NCBI GenBank assembly: GCA_038501625.1
Contig: JAZAYU010000035.1
Span: 506,001 to 570,000 of the forward strand
Source of the DNA: Corbicula japonica
Taxonomy: Eukaryota; Mollusca; Bivalvia; Venerida; Cyrenidae
Direction: 5' to 3'
Length of the DNA: 64,000 nucleotides
Shown here: positions 10,584 through 21,154 of the stretch, in pieces
How the letters are laid out: each line of letters opens with the position of its first letter
Position numbering within the stretch: the first letter of the stretch is position 1
The notes under the pieces: generated by a model
Told to the model about the DNA's origin: nothing
The model's input: only the letters and a program-made list of their open reading frames with translations
Database searches by the model: none
Made by a program: the position numbers and the translations under genes

Positions 10584-12046
10584 ACTGACACGATTTAAAA
10601 ACGCTAAAGGCATTTTCATCAGCTATTCTGTTCCTGCAGCCTCGATCGGCACCATATTTGGGGACATAAATGATACAATGTATACCCTTCACGCCCCACC
10701 AATTTTGTCGTGCCAAATGTAAACCTCTCGGGCATTTGAGCCGCCCTTCACAAAATGCACGTGCTTCTCGTGCGCTTAAACCACGCGGAAAATCAATGCG
10801 AGTTTTTGTGTGTAAACTGGCACATTGATTTACTCTCTGAAAATCAAACACAAACTACGGATATTTTTCGTTTGCAAAATGCCGAGGCTTACTTTTGCAC
10901 AACGGAACCAAGCTTTGGGGCTTTTGGCCGGCGGGGCTACGCAAACAGAGGTAGCTAGAAGGTTTAATGTCGCCGACTCAACGATTACAAGGTTATTGAC
11001 ACGTGTAAATGCTACTGGAACAACTGCAGACCGCCCACGCCCGGTCAGCCACGTGTAACAAGTGTACGTCGAGACCATTATATACGGCAACGTCACTTAC
11101 GCAACAGATTTGCGACGGCTCAGTCTACTGCAAATGCCATGGTTGGTAAGCGTGGACGGTCTATACATCGTGACACAGTGATAAATCGCCTGAGAGAACG
11201 TGGGATTCACTGTCGTCGTCCTGCGCGGTGCCAGGCTCTCACCCAACGTCATCGCCTTGAGAGACAACGTTGGGCTTTAAACAACGGCCGACGGCAGTGG
11301 GCAATGTCGTTTTCAGCGACGAGTCCAGGTTTAATATCCACCATGCTGATGGGAGGGTCGTAATGAACGCTTTGCAAACAATTGTGTACGTGAAGTGTAC
11401 CCATACGGCGGTAGGGGCGTCGTGGTCTGGGCAGCGATCAATACCAATTGTAAGTCTGACCTGGTTGTTTGTAATGGCAATTTGAACGAAAGACGGTATA
11501 TCGACCAAATCCTTCTACCCCAGGTCGTGTCCATCTTCCGTCAACGTCAGGGACTAACGTTTATGCATGACAATGCTCGTCCGCATACAGCAATAGTCAC
11601 AAGACAGTTCTTACAGTAAAACAATGTCCCGGTGAACAATGGCCGGCTCGTTCCCCTGATTGTAATCCAATTGAGCAAATGTGGGACGAACTCGGTCGCA
11701 GGTTACGTCAACGTCCTCATGCCCCTAATACCGTTGACAAGTTGTCACAGGCTCTTCTGGAGGAATGGAACAATATTCCAAGGCGTGTATACCGCAATTT
11801 GTGCACATCCATGACACGTAGAGTGCAGGCCGTGTTGAACAGTAACGCTGGTCATACGCGCTATTGACTCAACGTGCATTTAGGCACAATGAGACGTCAG
11901 TCCAAGCAAAACTCAAGACTTAAAAGGTTATTTTCTTTTCTGTTATGTCTACACTAGTTAAGTACACAGTTATACATGGTTATACATCGGCTATGTGGAA
12001 TATATCCTCTGTTAAAGTACTTTTTGCGTTTTTAAATCGTGTCAGT
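10584..12046 (+). mobile_element. Tc1/mariner-type transposon, decayed
   Basis: Terminal inverted repeats ACTGACACGATTTAAAAACGC (left, 10584-10604) and the inverse at about 12026-12046 bound a 1.46-kb unit. TA dinucleotides lie at or next to both ends. The transposase frame inside is broken by several frameshifts, so the copy cannot transpose by itself. It inserted right after the 36-bp minisatellite at 10279-10540. Confidence 0.85.
10879..11867 (+). pseudogene. Tc1-like transposase, frameshifted
   Basis: The protein begins MPRLTFAQRNQALGLLAGG at 10879, with a helix-turn-helix (EVARRFNVADSTITRLL) typical of Tc1 transposases. The frame shifts near 11043 after RPRP, resumes as the second DNA-binding part (about 11045-11285), then shifts again before FSDESRF (first catalytic Asp, about 11310). 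A further shift near 11360-11395 restores VVVWAAI and HDNARPHTA (second Asp, about 11570). A last break near 11617 (a TAA stop after RQFLQ) leads to SPDCNPIEQMWDEL (catalytic Glu) and the natural end ...NAGHTRY at 11864. The D-D-E triad is visible but never in one frame. Length, about 330 codons, is normal for the family. At least three frame breaks and one stop show it is an old copy. Confidence 0.9.
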
Positions 12047-12062
12047 TTATAATGAGCTAACT

Positions 12063-12182
12063 GTGCCCAAGGTTATAAAACTGAGCATGGAAACCAGTCT
12101 CAAATCTCAAGCACCTGATTGGCCAATCAGATGCTTGAGATTTGAGACTGGTTTCCAAACTCAGGTTTATAACCTCCAGCTA
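12063..12182. mobile_element. Family B copy with a short centre
   Basis: The arms are present, but the middle is reduced to CACCTGATTGGCCAATCAGA, so the two arms meet without the usual GGCGACC centre. AGCTA occurs just outside both ends (near 12055 and 12177) and could be a target duplication. It begins 17 bp after the Tc1-like element ends. Confidence 0.8.
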
Positions 12183-12654
12183 TGGTGAACATTTATCTGA
12201 CAGTTCATGAAATTCATGACTGAAACCTTTTCAATGTGGCATTGTATGGATTGCCTGTCAAAATAGCTGAGTTTGCAGAGTTATGGCAAGCAGATTCCAT
12301 TCTTTCATTGCCAGTCCATAGCCATTTACAAACTGTTCAGTCAAACAAGATGGAATGTTTCACTGATTTAGACATTTTCAGGATAAATGAGTGGGGATTT
12401 AAGTGCCAATAAGGCTCTGTTAATGTGTGCTTTGGCAGATTTTTTACTAACCTACCTTCATTTAGGAATAAAACAGCTCAATGATGTCACAAAATTACCA
12501 GTTCTAAGTTACATTGAAAACATGCCATCTGTTGACAGTTTTACATTGTATTTTTTGTCTCCAGTAAAATAATTATAAACAGTTTGTAAAATCTTGCATG
12601 TGCTCCAGTTGCAGCAGTCAATTTGTGGAAGTGAAACTAAGGCCAATCTCATAA

Positions 12655-12726
12655 ACCAGAGATTGTGAACTTGTCACCATTTAAGCCATTCAGATGCTTG
12701 AGATATGAAACTGGTTTCCAGTATCT
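12655..12726. repeat. Family B fragment, right arm, diverged
   Basis: TCACCATTTAAGCCATTCAG followed by ATGCTTGAGATATGAAACTGG matches the right arm of family B with several changes. The left arm is not recognisable. Confidence 0.55.
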
Positions 12727-12796
12727 TGGGTCACAGATTATTTGGCAGAGTGACTTTATGCAACAGTTATCCATTTCCCTGACATTTTAAGCATTA

Positions 12797-12951
12797 TTAA
12801 CCCTTTCCTCCATAGATACACCTTAATTATGCCATCTGATCAGGATCTAAACTGTTCGCTTTTTGATTTGTTCAGTTATTTCTGACCAAAATGCAACCAG
12901 TGCAGATCCTGATCAGACAGCATGGATGTGGATAATTGAGGAAAGAGTTAA
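12797..12951. mobile_element. Family A copy, internally deleted
   Basis: Flanked by TTAA on both sides. It keeps both terminal repeats and the central ATTTCTGACCAAAATGC join but lacks much of the left half, giving 155 bp instead of about 235. Confidence 0.8.
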
Positions 12952-13079
12952 GATTCTTTAATGCTTCACTGGACACAAGTAAAATATCATATTTCACAGC
13001 AGCAAAACAGGACCATCATTCTGTATAATTATTAGAATTTCAGAATTCTTTTTATGAACACACTAACACCACACTAACA

Positions 13080-13470
13080 CCACCCATTACATAAAATCTG
13101 AAATCACATGTGAAACCTGCCCTGTCCTGAAAAATGTAGCGAAAATCTGGAATCACATTGAGTGAGCCCTGCCCTGCCCTTAATATTTTAAAGTAGCAAA
13201 ATCTGGAATCACAAGCGAGACTTTTGCCCTGTTCTGTCCTGAATAGCAAATATCTGGAATCACATTGAGTGAGCCCTGCCCTGCCCTTAATAATGTAGCA
13301 AAAATCTGGAATCCAAGTAAGGCTTGCCCTGTTCTGAATAGCAAATACATGAAATTGTATGTGAGCCTGCAGCCCTGCCCTAAATGAAGTAGCAAAAATC
13401 TAGAATCACCAAATGTGGTCTGTCAAGCCCTAAATAATGTAGCAAAAATAAAGAAAAAATCTGGCAAAAT
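13080..13470. repeat. Minisatellite, diverged units of about 55-65 bp
   Basis: Units of the type TAGCAAAAATCTGGAATCACATTGAGTGAGCCCTGCCCTGCCC occur six or seven times with indels. The short open frames here come from the repeat. Confidence 0.75.
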
Positions 13471-13694
13471 CAAATTCCATTATTGTGAGCCTACCATACG
13501 AGTGACGTGTCTTATCATTCCTATAATAATTCAAGGCTTGTTCAATATGTTTTCCTAACAATATTCATTAATGGCATTTTTTTGGCCTCTTATTTTATAA
13601 CATTTTCTATCTATTGCTATGGTAATATCATGACACAAGCATATTTCCGAATCCCTGATGGTTATATGTTCTTCCTTCATCATTAACAATTTAC

Positions 13695-13890
13695 CTCATG
13701 GGATATGGCCGTTATTCACGGGGAACAGCATGGCTCCAGATCTGACTGTACATCCTTACTGTCTGATCAGGATCTAAAGTCTCGGCTTTTAGATTAGGTT
13801 ATTTTTTACCCAGAACTGAACAATAATATAGATCCCGAAGTGCTGCCTTGATCTAGACTCGTTGCCCATGTGATTGGAGGAGAATATAAT
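13695..13890. mobile_element. Family A copy, strongly diverged
   Basis: Only the core survives: CTGTCTGATCAGGATCTAAA and ATAGATCCCGAAGTGCTG...TTGATCTAGAC. The terminal GGAGGAGAATATAAT is barely recognisable, suggesting one of the oldest copies. Confidence 0.6.
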
Positions 13891-14303
13891 ACTAGTATCA
13901 AGTTAATGGTTAAAACTTTTGCAAAAGTTCCAGATTTTATTAATTAAACAAATTACAATATATAAACCCTTAGAGAAACACCATATGGCAGAGAAATATA
14001 TTAAGTGTATAAATAATATATTAACCCTAAATCTGATTTACACAAGCCTGCTTACAAATTGATCAGTCAATAATTAGTGGGTTGGTCTAGGCATACACTT
14101 TACCAGAAAATTAATCCCATTAAATAATTATTTCAGTTAGTTACAGATTAGACCTCATGTGATTGATAGCACTACGAAGGCAAAAGTGATAGTACGAATA
14201 TCACACACTGAAAAAGTACTGATGAAGAATTTCTTTAAGTTCTTTTTCTATTTATATTAGATAATTATGATGATCAGTTCATTAAATGGTAAAGTTTGTT
14301 TTC

Positions 14304-14514
14304 TTAACCCTTTCCTCATATATACGTAACGCATCTTACGCATGTGCGACCAGTGTAGATCAAGATCAGCCAGCATATCCATGCCATCTGATCTGGATCT
14401 GCACTGGTCGCAATTTGATCAGAAATAACCTAATCAATCAAAAAGCGAACAGTTTAGATCCTGATCAGACGGCACACCCACGCAATTAAGGTGTGTCTAT
14501 GGAGGAAAGAGTTA
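14304..14514. mobile_element. Family A copy, nearly complete
   Basis: TTAACCCTTTCCTCATATATACG at the left and GGAGGAAAGAGTTA at the right. Both halves are well kept; the right half lacks the last inner palindrome arm. Confidence 0.85.
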
Positions 14515-15125
14515 GTTCTTCATAATAAATTCGTTCATACATGATTATTGTTTAATCTCCAAATTTTACACTTCAATACATATGCAATTACTTTTGCTCA
14601 GCAATTGATGAACCCTTAATGTCATGTAGATATTTCAAGATGTTGGGAAACAACAATATACTATCAAAACATTGAACAGTGATATCACCCACTGAATATC
14701 ATTTTCTTGTTTTATACAATTTTACTATTTTTGATGTGCATGGGAAGACAAAGTCATCTCTTGCAAAGGCAAGGTATCCTTTGACAGTATATAGTATGCT
14801 GAATGTCATGTAATACCTACTCAAATCAACTCATTTTATCATAAAACAGGAAGTTTTCTACAAATCATTATTTACATTTAGGTATAAAATACATAAACTA
14901 TAAAGCCTGGCTGATTCCGTGACATTATGAATTATTCAAAATCAGATCTGCTGAAACAAAAGACTTCACTAGTTCCTGTTAGCTTATAAATAAGCAATTA
15001 GTCAAAATATGGCTTGTGAAAAAACTCTCCTCTGCGAGAACTGAGGCTCTGAGAATATAGTGTATTACTTGCATGCAAGAAAACTCTGCTTTATGTAAAA
15101 GAGCAAACTCAATCCACTTGAGTCA
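14515..15125. other. Non-coding stretch, no recognised content
   Basis: AT-rich sequence with no frame, array or known repeat that I can support. Confidence 0.4.
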
Positions 15126-15139
15126 CACTCCAGTTGGAT

Positions 15140-15420
15140 AAGAAGTTTTTTTTACACTAGAATGTGTCCACGGACACTGCTGCCCCCACTGCTGCAACAT
15201 AATTTCTAATAACAAAGGGCCATAAATGGTAAAAATGGTCTCAGGAAAAAATCCTTTCTTTACAATCATCTACACATCCTGCTTGATAGTCTGTGCAAGT
15301 TTGAAAGAAATCCGCCTTATAGTTTAGGAGGTGTTGATGCCACAAGATTTGGGGACATACGTACGGGACGGATGGAAGGACGGACGAGTGCAACTCTATA
15401 ATGCCTGGGGCCATAAAAAC
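15140..15420. repeat. Dispersed repeat with GGACGGA end
   Basis: TGTCCACGGACACTGCTG...GGGCCATAAATGGTAAAAATGG...GGGGACATACGTACGGGACGGATGGAAGGACGGACG followed by GGGGCCATAAAAAC. The GGACGGA run and the GGGCCATAA phrases are common at the ends of bivalve dispersed elements as I remember them. The family is not identified. Confidence 0.45.
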
Positions 15421-15535
15421 AATCTAAAACAGAAAATTGACCACAGGATGCAGATGTCCTAACTAATATTAATGTGCAACTTAATTGATAAAGACATGTT
15501 TTTTGTTTGAAAAATGCTCTATGAAAATTCTTTAG

Positions 15536-15860
15536 TAATGGTGACCTTGACCTTGATTCAAGGAGGTAAAGGTTCTTGTCTTACTTCATTACAGTAAACA
15601 GTTGCACCATCCCTTCAGCCATTTTATTACTTTGACCTAGGAGGCTGGGTCTGTATATTACACACTATGAATATTTGTGTTGAGTTTTGTGGAGGTTCCT
15701 GTAGTTATTGCAAAGTTATGCTTTGGACAATCTCTGGAAACATTCTATTTTAAGTAACAGTGACCTTCACCTTGAACCAAAGATGACTGGTTCGTTACTT
15801 CATATTGTGTTCAACACCAGATCTTGATGCTCTGTATAACAAAGTTACAATAAATACCCC
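15536..15860. repeat. Two old tandem units related to 8760-9680
   Basis: TAATGGTGACCTTGACCTTG and TAACAGTGACCTTCACCTTG head two units separated by about 200 bp. They share the AAGTTAT...CTGGAAACATTCTATTTTAAG phrases with the array inside the element at 8418-10278. Confidence 0.55.
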
Positions 15861-16189
15861 TGCAAACCTCTCAACAAACTTCACTTCACTAAACTTTAAT
15901 ACTACCAGTTTTCACAAGGCATTAAACCTGAATCCATACATTAAACTTAACCAGTGTATATTACAGTCTCATTAAATAGAGTGTAACTCTATAAGAGAAA
16001 AAAATTACCACAATACATCATTATCTTCTTAGAAATCGGATTGTAATTTTTGATAAGAAGAAAACATCAAGAATCAATCAGAACTTCCTCTGATATAGGT
16101 CAATTTCTCTTCAGCAAAGTACAATTTCATTAGTTTTTTTCTCTTATCTCGGAGTCTTATTATCGTAAGTAGTGAAATCACTTTTTTAT

Positions 16190-16640
16190 CAGAAATTTAC
16201 CTTGACAATACATTGAAATTTAAGCATAGTGGGTGGGGGGAGAGGTGGTATGGGGTGAGACGTAAACAGTGGCATACTCACTAAGTTGTCAAAAACATCA
16301 TGGCTCTTAATCAGTCTTTTAATCTAAAATAGTTAAATCATTTTTCTTTCAAAAACTTAATACCTTGACAATTATTGAAGCATGGTGGGTGGGGAGAGGG
16401 GTGGTGTGGGGGGAGACTTAATGCTTCTGTAAACATCAGCATGCTCATTAAGATGTCAAAGCATGATGGCTCTATAGGTCTTTTTATCAGAAGTAGTGAG
16501 ATATTTTTCTTTCAGAAATTTACCTAGACAGTAATATAAGCATTGAGGGACAATAATTTAGCATGGAGGATGGGTGTGGGTAAGGGGTGGGAGGGGTTGA
16601 AACATAACACTTCTGTAATCAACACTGGCAAACAGCTCAC
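16190..16640. repeat. Three long tandem units with G-runs
   Basis: Units of about 180 bp (starts near 16200, 16375 and 16520) share TACCTTGACAAT...AGCATGGTGGGTGGGGAGAGG...GTCAAAAGCATGATGGCTCT. Each unit contains a 30-40 bp block dominated by runs of three to six G on the plus strand. Confidence 0.75.
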
Positions 16641-16729
16641 TACGTTGTCAAAAGCATGGCTAAATAATGAAGTATTGTATATATTGTCCGGAATCATCTA
16701 ACAAATTAAGGAGTGGAAATCATCTTTAC

Positions 16730-16866
16730 CATTTCTTCCATTTATCAACCAATCTGACAACATAACTGAACCAGCAGCAGTGACATTACCAACAATACCA
16801 ACAATAAAACACAGCAATAAACAGAAAGCATCTCTATATGGTAATGTAAGGACTTTATAATAACCA
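16730..16866 (-). CDS. Possible exon for a membrane protein (weak)
   Basis: On the minus strand an acceptor-like TATTTCTCTTTAG lies just before 16866 and a donor-like ATG|GTAAAG just after 16730. The enclosed 137 bp are open and read a hydrophobic stretch, FCLLLCFIVGIVGNVTAAG, followed by SDWLINGRNG. That would be one transmembrane helix. A second candidate upstream piece (about 16940-17038, KIRLPGEDEIVRTALGVTV) could join it across a short intron. I do not recognise the protein, and AT-rich DNA can give such hydrophobic frames by chance. Confidence 0.25.
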
Positions 16867-17073
16867 CTAAAGAGAAATATACCCACCAGATACAGAGAAA
16901 GTAAACACGGTTATTGTCCCATCTGTTTCTCTTATTAAACCTGACAGTCACAGTAACCCCTAGAGCTGTTCTGACAATTTCATCTTCTCCTGGAAGCCTT
17001 ATTTTGCAACTTGAAGACAAGAAGACATATTTCCACATCTATTTCTAGCTTTTGTAAAAGAATAAACACCTTT

Positions 17074-17213
17074 GCCCAAGGTTATAAAAACTGAGCATGG
17101 AAACCAGTCTCAAATCTCAAGCATCTGATTGGCTGAAATGGCGACCAGTTGCCATTTCAGCCTATCAGACGCTTGAGATTTGAGACTGGTTTCCAATGTC
17201 AGTTTTATAACCA
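17074..17213. mobile_element. Family B copy, full length
   Basis: Both arms and the GGCGACCAGTTGCC centre are present; the right tip is worn (TTATAACCAT). AAACACCTTTG to the left and AAACCCTTGTG to the right could be a degraded target duplication. Confidence 0.85.
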
Positions 17214-17417
17214 TAAACCCTTGTGTTGAAATTCAGATTATTCCAGTCTTCAGGGCAAGTCACAGAAAAAAGGGCCTTTGTTACTATTTTGACACTTTAG
17301 TTGTTACTTTATTTAGAATTTACATTTAATTATTATATGGTAACAAATTGATTTTGTTACACATTTTGACAAAAATTCGTTATTTTTTCCCGAAATGCAA
17401 AAAAAATTTTATGTTGT

Positions 17418-17556
17418 AGATCCAGATAAGGATCAACACACTTTGTTTCTGTTTTATTTGTTTATATCTGACCAAGAAGCAAACAGTGAAGATTCTGATC
17501 TGGATCTTCACAGTTATCACATGTAATAAAACCAGTATATAGGGAAAGTGGTTAAT
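17418..17556. mobile_element. Family A fragment, diverged right portion
   Basis: GTAGATCCAGATAAGGATCAAC, then TATCTGACCAAGAAGCAAACAGTGAAGATT and GATCTGGATCTTCACAG. The right end reads AGGGAAAGTGGTTAA. Confidence 0.65.
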
Positions 17557-18012
17557 ATATCAAATCTTTCTATGGACTGACAAGATGTTAAACTAAGCTG
17601 GCCTTCATCTACCAACTGCTCTTGTGGTATATCACAAAACTGCTATAACTGCAATTAATTATGTAGAATTTCCAAAATATAACATAATTACTTTGCCATA
17701 ATTTTCTTTCCCACGTCCCATTATAATTTTGCACAGTCTTTTTTATTTCACTTAACACATATTTAGAAGATTCTAAAACTTGGTTGAATGGAACAAATCA
17801 CCCTTTCACAATATAATTATCAAATTGAGATGCCAAACCCCTGGCAGTTGTAATTATTGCTGTTAAGCTCTTTCTGGTGCAGGCTCTACCCCCACACATC
17901 CATCAATATCTATTAAGCTGTCTTGTAATGGTCTAAATAGCTATCATCAGGCTGAAGATGTTACCCTCCCACTCCTCTGGCCCAAATTCTGCATTGATTC
18001 TTTTCTAATTTT
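17557..18012. other. Non-coding stretch, no recognised content
   Basis: AT-rich, with no frame or repeat family I can support. Confidence 0.4.
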
Positions 18013-18388
18013 TTAACCCTTTTCTCCATATAAATTGCAACTCCTTATATCACAATCTGTTATATCGCCATATCAAATAAATCGTGCTTGGTCTGTAAAT
18101 CCCAATTTTGAATACATGTACAATGTATGAATTTGTTGATTTTTCATGGGAAGTATTTTTACTCCCCATAATAATAATGATCAAAGCAAAGCCGACATCA
18201 ATTTTGCAAAACAAACACTTTTTTGTGCCATCTGATCAGGATCTACACTGTTATAAGATTCATTAGGTTATTTCTGACCAAGATGCCACCAGTGCAGATC
18301 CTGATCAGATGGCACTAATGTGCTAGCTGATGTGGATCTTAACTGTTCACCCATGCAATAACATTGTATCTATGGAGGAAGGGGTTAA
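18013..18388. mobile_element. Family A copy, enlarged to about 375 bp
   Basis: TTAACCCTTTTCTCCATA at 18013 and GGAGGAAGGGGTTAA ending at 18388 are both intact. About 140 bp of unrelated AT-rich sequence (roughly 18040-18220) replaces or interrupts the left half. This looks like a later insertion or an unusual long variant. Confidence 0.75.
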
Positions 18389-19430
18389 GAAAGGCAAAAT
18401 ACAACTTCTGTACAACACACAGAATTGTTTTCTCTATATCCTGGTGCACACGGCTTTTTATTTCCTCCTCCCACGGTCCAATATCAATCATTTAACAATA
18501 CATTTCTTGAAAAAAACGTGAAGAAACAATAAAAGTCCATGAGAAGACAGATCACGCCAGAAAACATCTCACAATGAGCTACAGCTTCATTGACAAGGTT
18601 GACATGGTTTCCTAAATGGAATGCTTAGAGACATTTGACTGACATTTAGTTTTGTTTATCCAGCTTCATTTACTTCTAATTGAGGTATAAGGTTACAAGG
18701 GACTGTTACTCAACCCTAGCTCTGTATACCGTTTTAGAATGATTAATGTAATATGGGATGAGGACAATTCCTCTTTTCTAAGGACAGTCACACTGTTCAA
18801 CAAACTAATAAAAATACAAATCACATTCTCTTTTTTTTTCTTTTTTTTTTGGTGGCAGATTTGTCCATCTCCCTCTCACACTCATGCAATATACTTATAA
18901 TCCTCTCTCTTTTCCTTCTGTGAATTTCTTAAATTTCTGTGTTTGTGCTAAATCTTTCTAAAAAGTTTAATGTAAATATATTTTCCAGACTTCCAGTTGT
19001 TTCAACCCATATTAAGCTATATTTAACTATAAGCCTCATTCGTAAAATACTGAAAAAGAACACAGCTAGAAGTATACCATCTAGGATCTTCAAACATCTT
19101 TAAATAGTCCGCAAGGACAATCCTTGGATTTAGACACCTATAAATATAATTAAGCAGCACTATTCTTGATATGCCTGCTGATTATGGACACTCAATTCTG
19201 ATTGGTGTTTTTTCAGATGCTTTAGCTACTTAATTGAATTTTGAACACCTAATTGGATTTTTCCTGGGTTTAGTACTTTCATGTTTCCCCAGTAGTGACA
19301 TCATAATCTCATAAAAGATATAATTTTGTTAACTTGAACCAATTATATGCTGATCACACAGTCTATGAAAAAAAGAGCTACTTCGTCAAATGAGACATCA
19401 TTTTAACTGCGTTCTGAAAGTGGCAAAGTA
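18389..19430. other. Non-coding stretch, no recognised content
   Basis: Contains a poly-T/T-rich tract near 18828-18850. No gene or repeat family is recognised. Confidence 0.4.
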
Positions 19431-19432
19431 TT

Positions 19433-19600
19433 CAACCCCTTTACTCTATATATATATTTGCATTTTAACGAATGTGCGACCACTATAGATCAAGATTGGC
19501 CAGCACTATGGATCTACACTGGTTGCCTCTTGGTCAGAAATAACCTGTCAATTTAAAAATGAACATTGCAGATCCTGATCAGAGGGCAAAAATATGTTAA
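19433..19600. mobile_element. Family A copy, right end lost
   Basis: The left end is CAACCCCTTTACTCTATA. The copy runs to GCAGATCCTGATCAGAGGGC and then stops, abutting a family B fragment. Confidence 0.7.
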
Positions 19601-19605
19601 GACAA

Positions 19606-19677
19606 GTCTCCAATTCAGCAAATCAGATGCTTGAGATTTGAGACTGGTCTCCATTCTCAGTTTTATCATCTTGGGCC
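19606..19677. repeat. Family B fragment, right arm (GATCATAAAAC subfamily)
   Basis: CAAATCAGATGCTTGAGATT...GTCTCCATTCTCAGTTTTATCATCTTGGGCCC. The TCATCTTGGGCCC end belongs to the variant seen also at 39580, 58284 and 60255. Confidence 0.75.
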
Positions 19678-19866
19678 CTGCAATATTATCACCGAAATTT
19701 AGACCTGCAGTATTTTCACTGAAATTTAGACCTGCAGTGTTTTCACTGAAATTTAGACCTGCAGTGTTTTCACTGAAATTTAGACTGGCAATATTTTCAC
19801 TGAAATTTAGACCTGCAGTATTTTCACTGAAATTTAGACCTGCAGTATTTTCACTGAAACTTAGAC
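19678..19866. repeat. 27-bp minisatellite, seven units
   Basis: The unit CCTGCAGTATTTTCACTGAAATTTAGA repeats seven times with few changes. Because 27 is a multiple of three and the unit has no stop in some frames, the array is open on both strands. The minus strand would read a nine-residue repeat, AGLNFSENT; the plus strand FSLKFRPAV. No splice or start context supports real translation. Confidence 0.9.
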
Positions 19867-20404
19867 CATCCCATTCCAAGTTCCAAGAAATGGTGGTTAA
19901 TAGCCTGGTTTCACTGTTAAACATGGTGCCCCAGAAATGTCAATTCCATCAGTAGACCAGACTTCAGGTCTCTATTGACTGATAAAATTCATCCCCAAAC
20001 CATTTAAAAAACCTAAAAATTGAAAATTCTAATAGAGTTCCCAACTTTCTCAGACTGCTGTCTTTTCAAAATAAATCTTTTTGCATGTACTTTCACATGA
20101 GCTGTAAGAAGGAATGTCATTTCTACCCAGACATGATTTATTGCCAAGTCTCCCACAGGGGTTTATCTCATATCTTTTGTTATTTTCACTGACAACATTT
20201 TTTCAAAACTTTCCAAGAATGGAGATAAACGATAATAAAAACAGGAGTGGTCTGCAATAAGCTGTAAAGTTATTTCTCTCCAGTGCTTAAGGATTTTTAT
20301 TTAGTCCAAGGTCTTGTCCTATTAAGAATTTCTGAAATTGAAAGAGCCATTATCCCGACTGTCTGGTCTTGTGTACAAATGAAAGCAGAACTATCCTGTG
20401 TTGT
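19867..20404. other. Non-coding stretch, no recognised content
   Basis: No gene, tandem array or palindrome family that I can support. Confidence 0.4.
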
Positions 20405-20646
20405 GTTTTAACTTTTATCTTTATGGATATGCTTTTTTCACATTGGCAGATCCAGATTCAGCTGGCACATCCATGCAGTCTGATCAGGATCTACACTGTT
20501 TGCTTTTTGATTCATTAGGTCATTTCTAACCACGAAGCAAACTGTGTTGATCCTTATTAGATGGCACGGATGTGAATGCCGATCTGGATGTACACCGTTC
20601 ACACAAGTCATGATAAAATGCATAATATAAAGGGAGTAAAGGGTAA
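20405..20646. mobile_element. Family A copy, diverged ends
   Basis: The core motifs CAGATCCAGATTCAGCTGGCAC, TGATCAGGATCTACACTG and GATCTGGATGTACACCG are intact. The right end reads AGGGAGTAAAGGGTAA. Confidence 0.75.
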
Positions 20647-20940
20647 AACTAAAAGGGCCACTTTCAAATCATAATTATGGACAGAGAGATAACTGACTTA
20701 AAATAAATAGCTTGCTCTTCTTGTTGTTTTTTTAGGCCAAGGTGAAGACTTGTCTTATAAAATGCATGGAGAAATTTAGTGCAAAAATGAAGAAACTGGA
20801 TGCAGTGTTAGCTAGTTATAGACCCCATTCCTGTGCAAACCTATTCCCATGCAGTTGAAGATACTTATAATTGTAAAAGAGGTATTTTTCTCTTTTAAGT
20901 ATTCATAATTTGTTTAAAAAAAATATTAAAAAAAATACTG

Positions 20941-20998
20941 GTATGTTTTTTATTTCATAATCTCTATTTGTATGTTTTTTATTTCATAATCTCTATTT
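20941..20998. repeat. Short tandem duplication, 30-bp unit
   Basis: TATGTTTTTTATTTCATAATCTCTATTT occurs twice in a row. The rest of 20650-21150 shows nothing else. Confidence 0.7.
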
Positions 20999-21154
20999 TT
21001 CTGTCTCATTTTAAAATACTGAGGGATTAAGAACAATGAACTTATTAAGAACAATGAACATCTAGTACTCTTCTAAGATGGAAACAAAATAATGCAGTGA
21101 AGAAAGGTATTTACCGAAACAAAAACACATGCTGACAACATTTACTCATCTCAC

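Noticed and set aside
14286..14489. Many open frames containing NSxDPDQ, SVDPDQPAHPC or similar (for example here, 34613, 48458, 48862, 54855) look like a shared protein family.
   Set aside because: All fall inside family A copies, in either orientation. The shared peptide is just the repeat's GATCCAGATCAG core translated.
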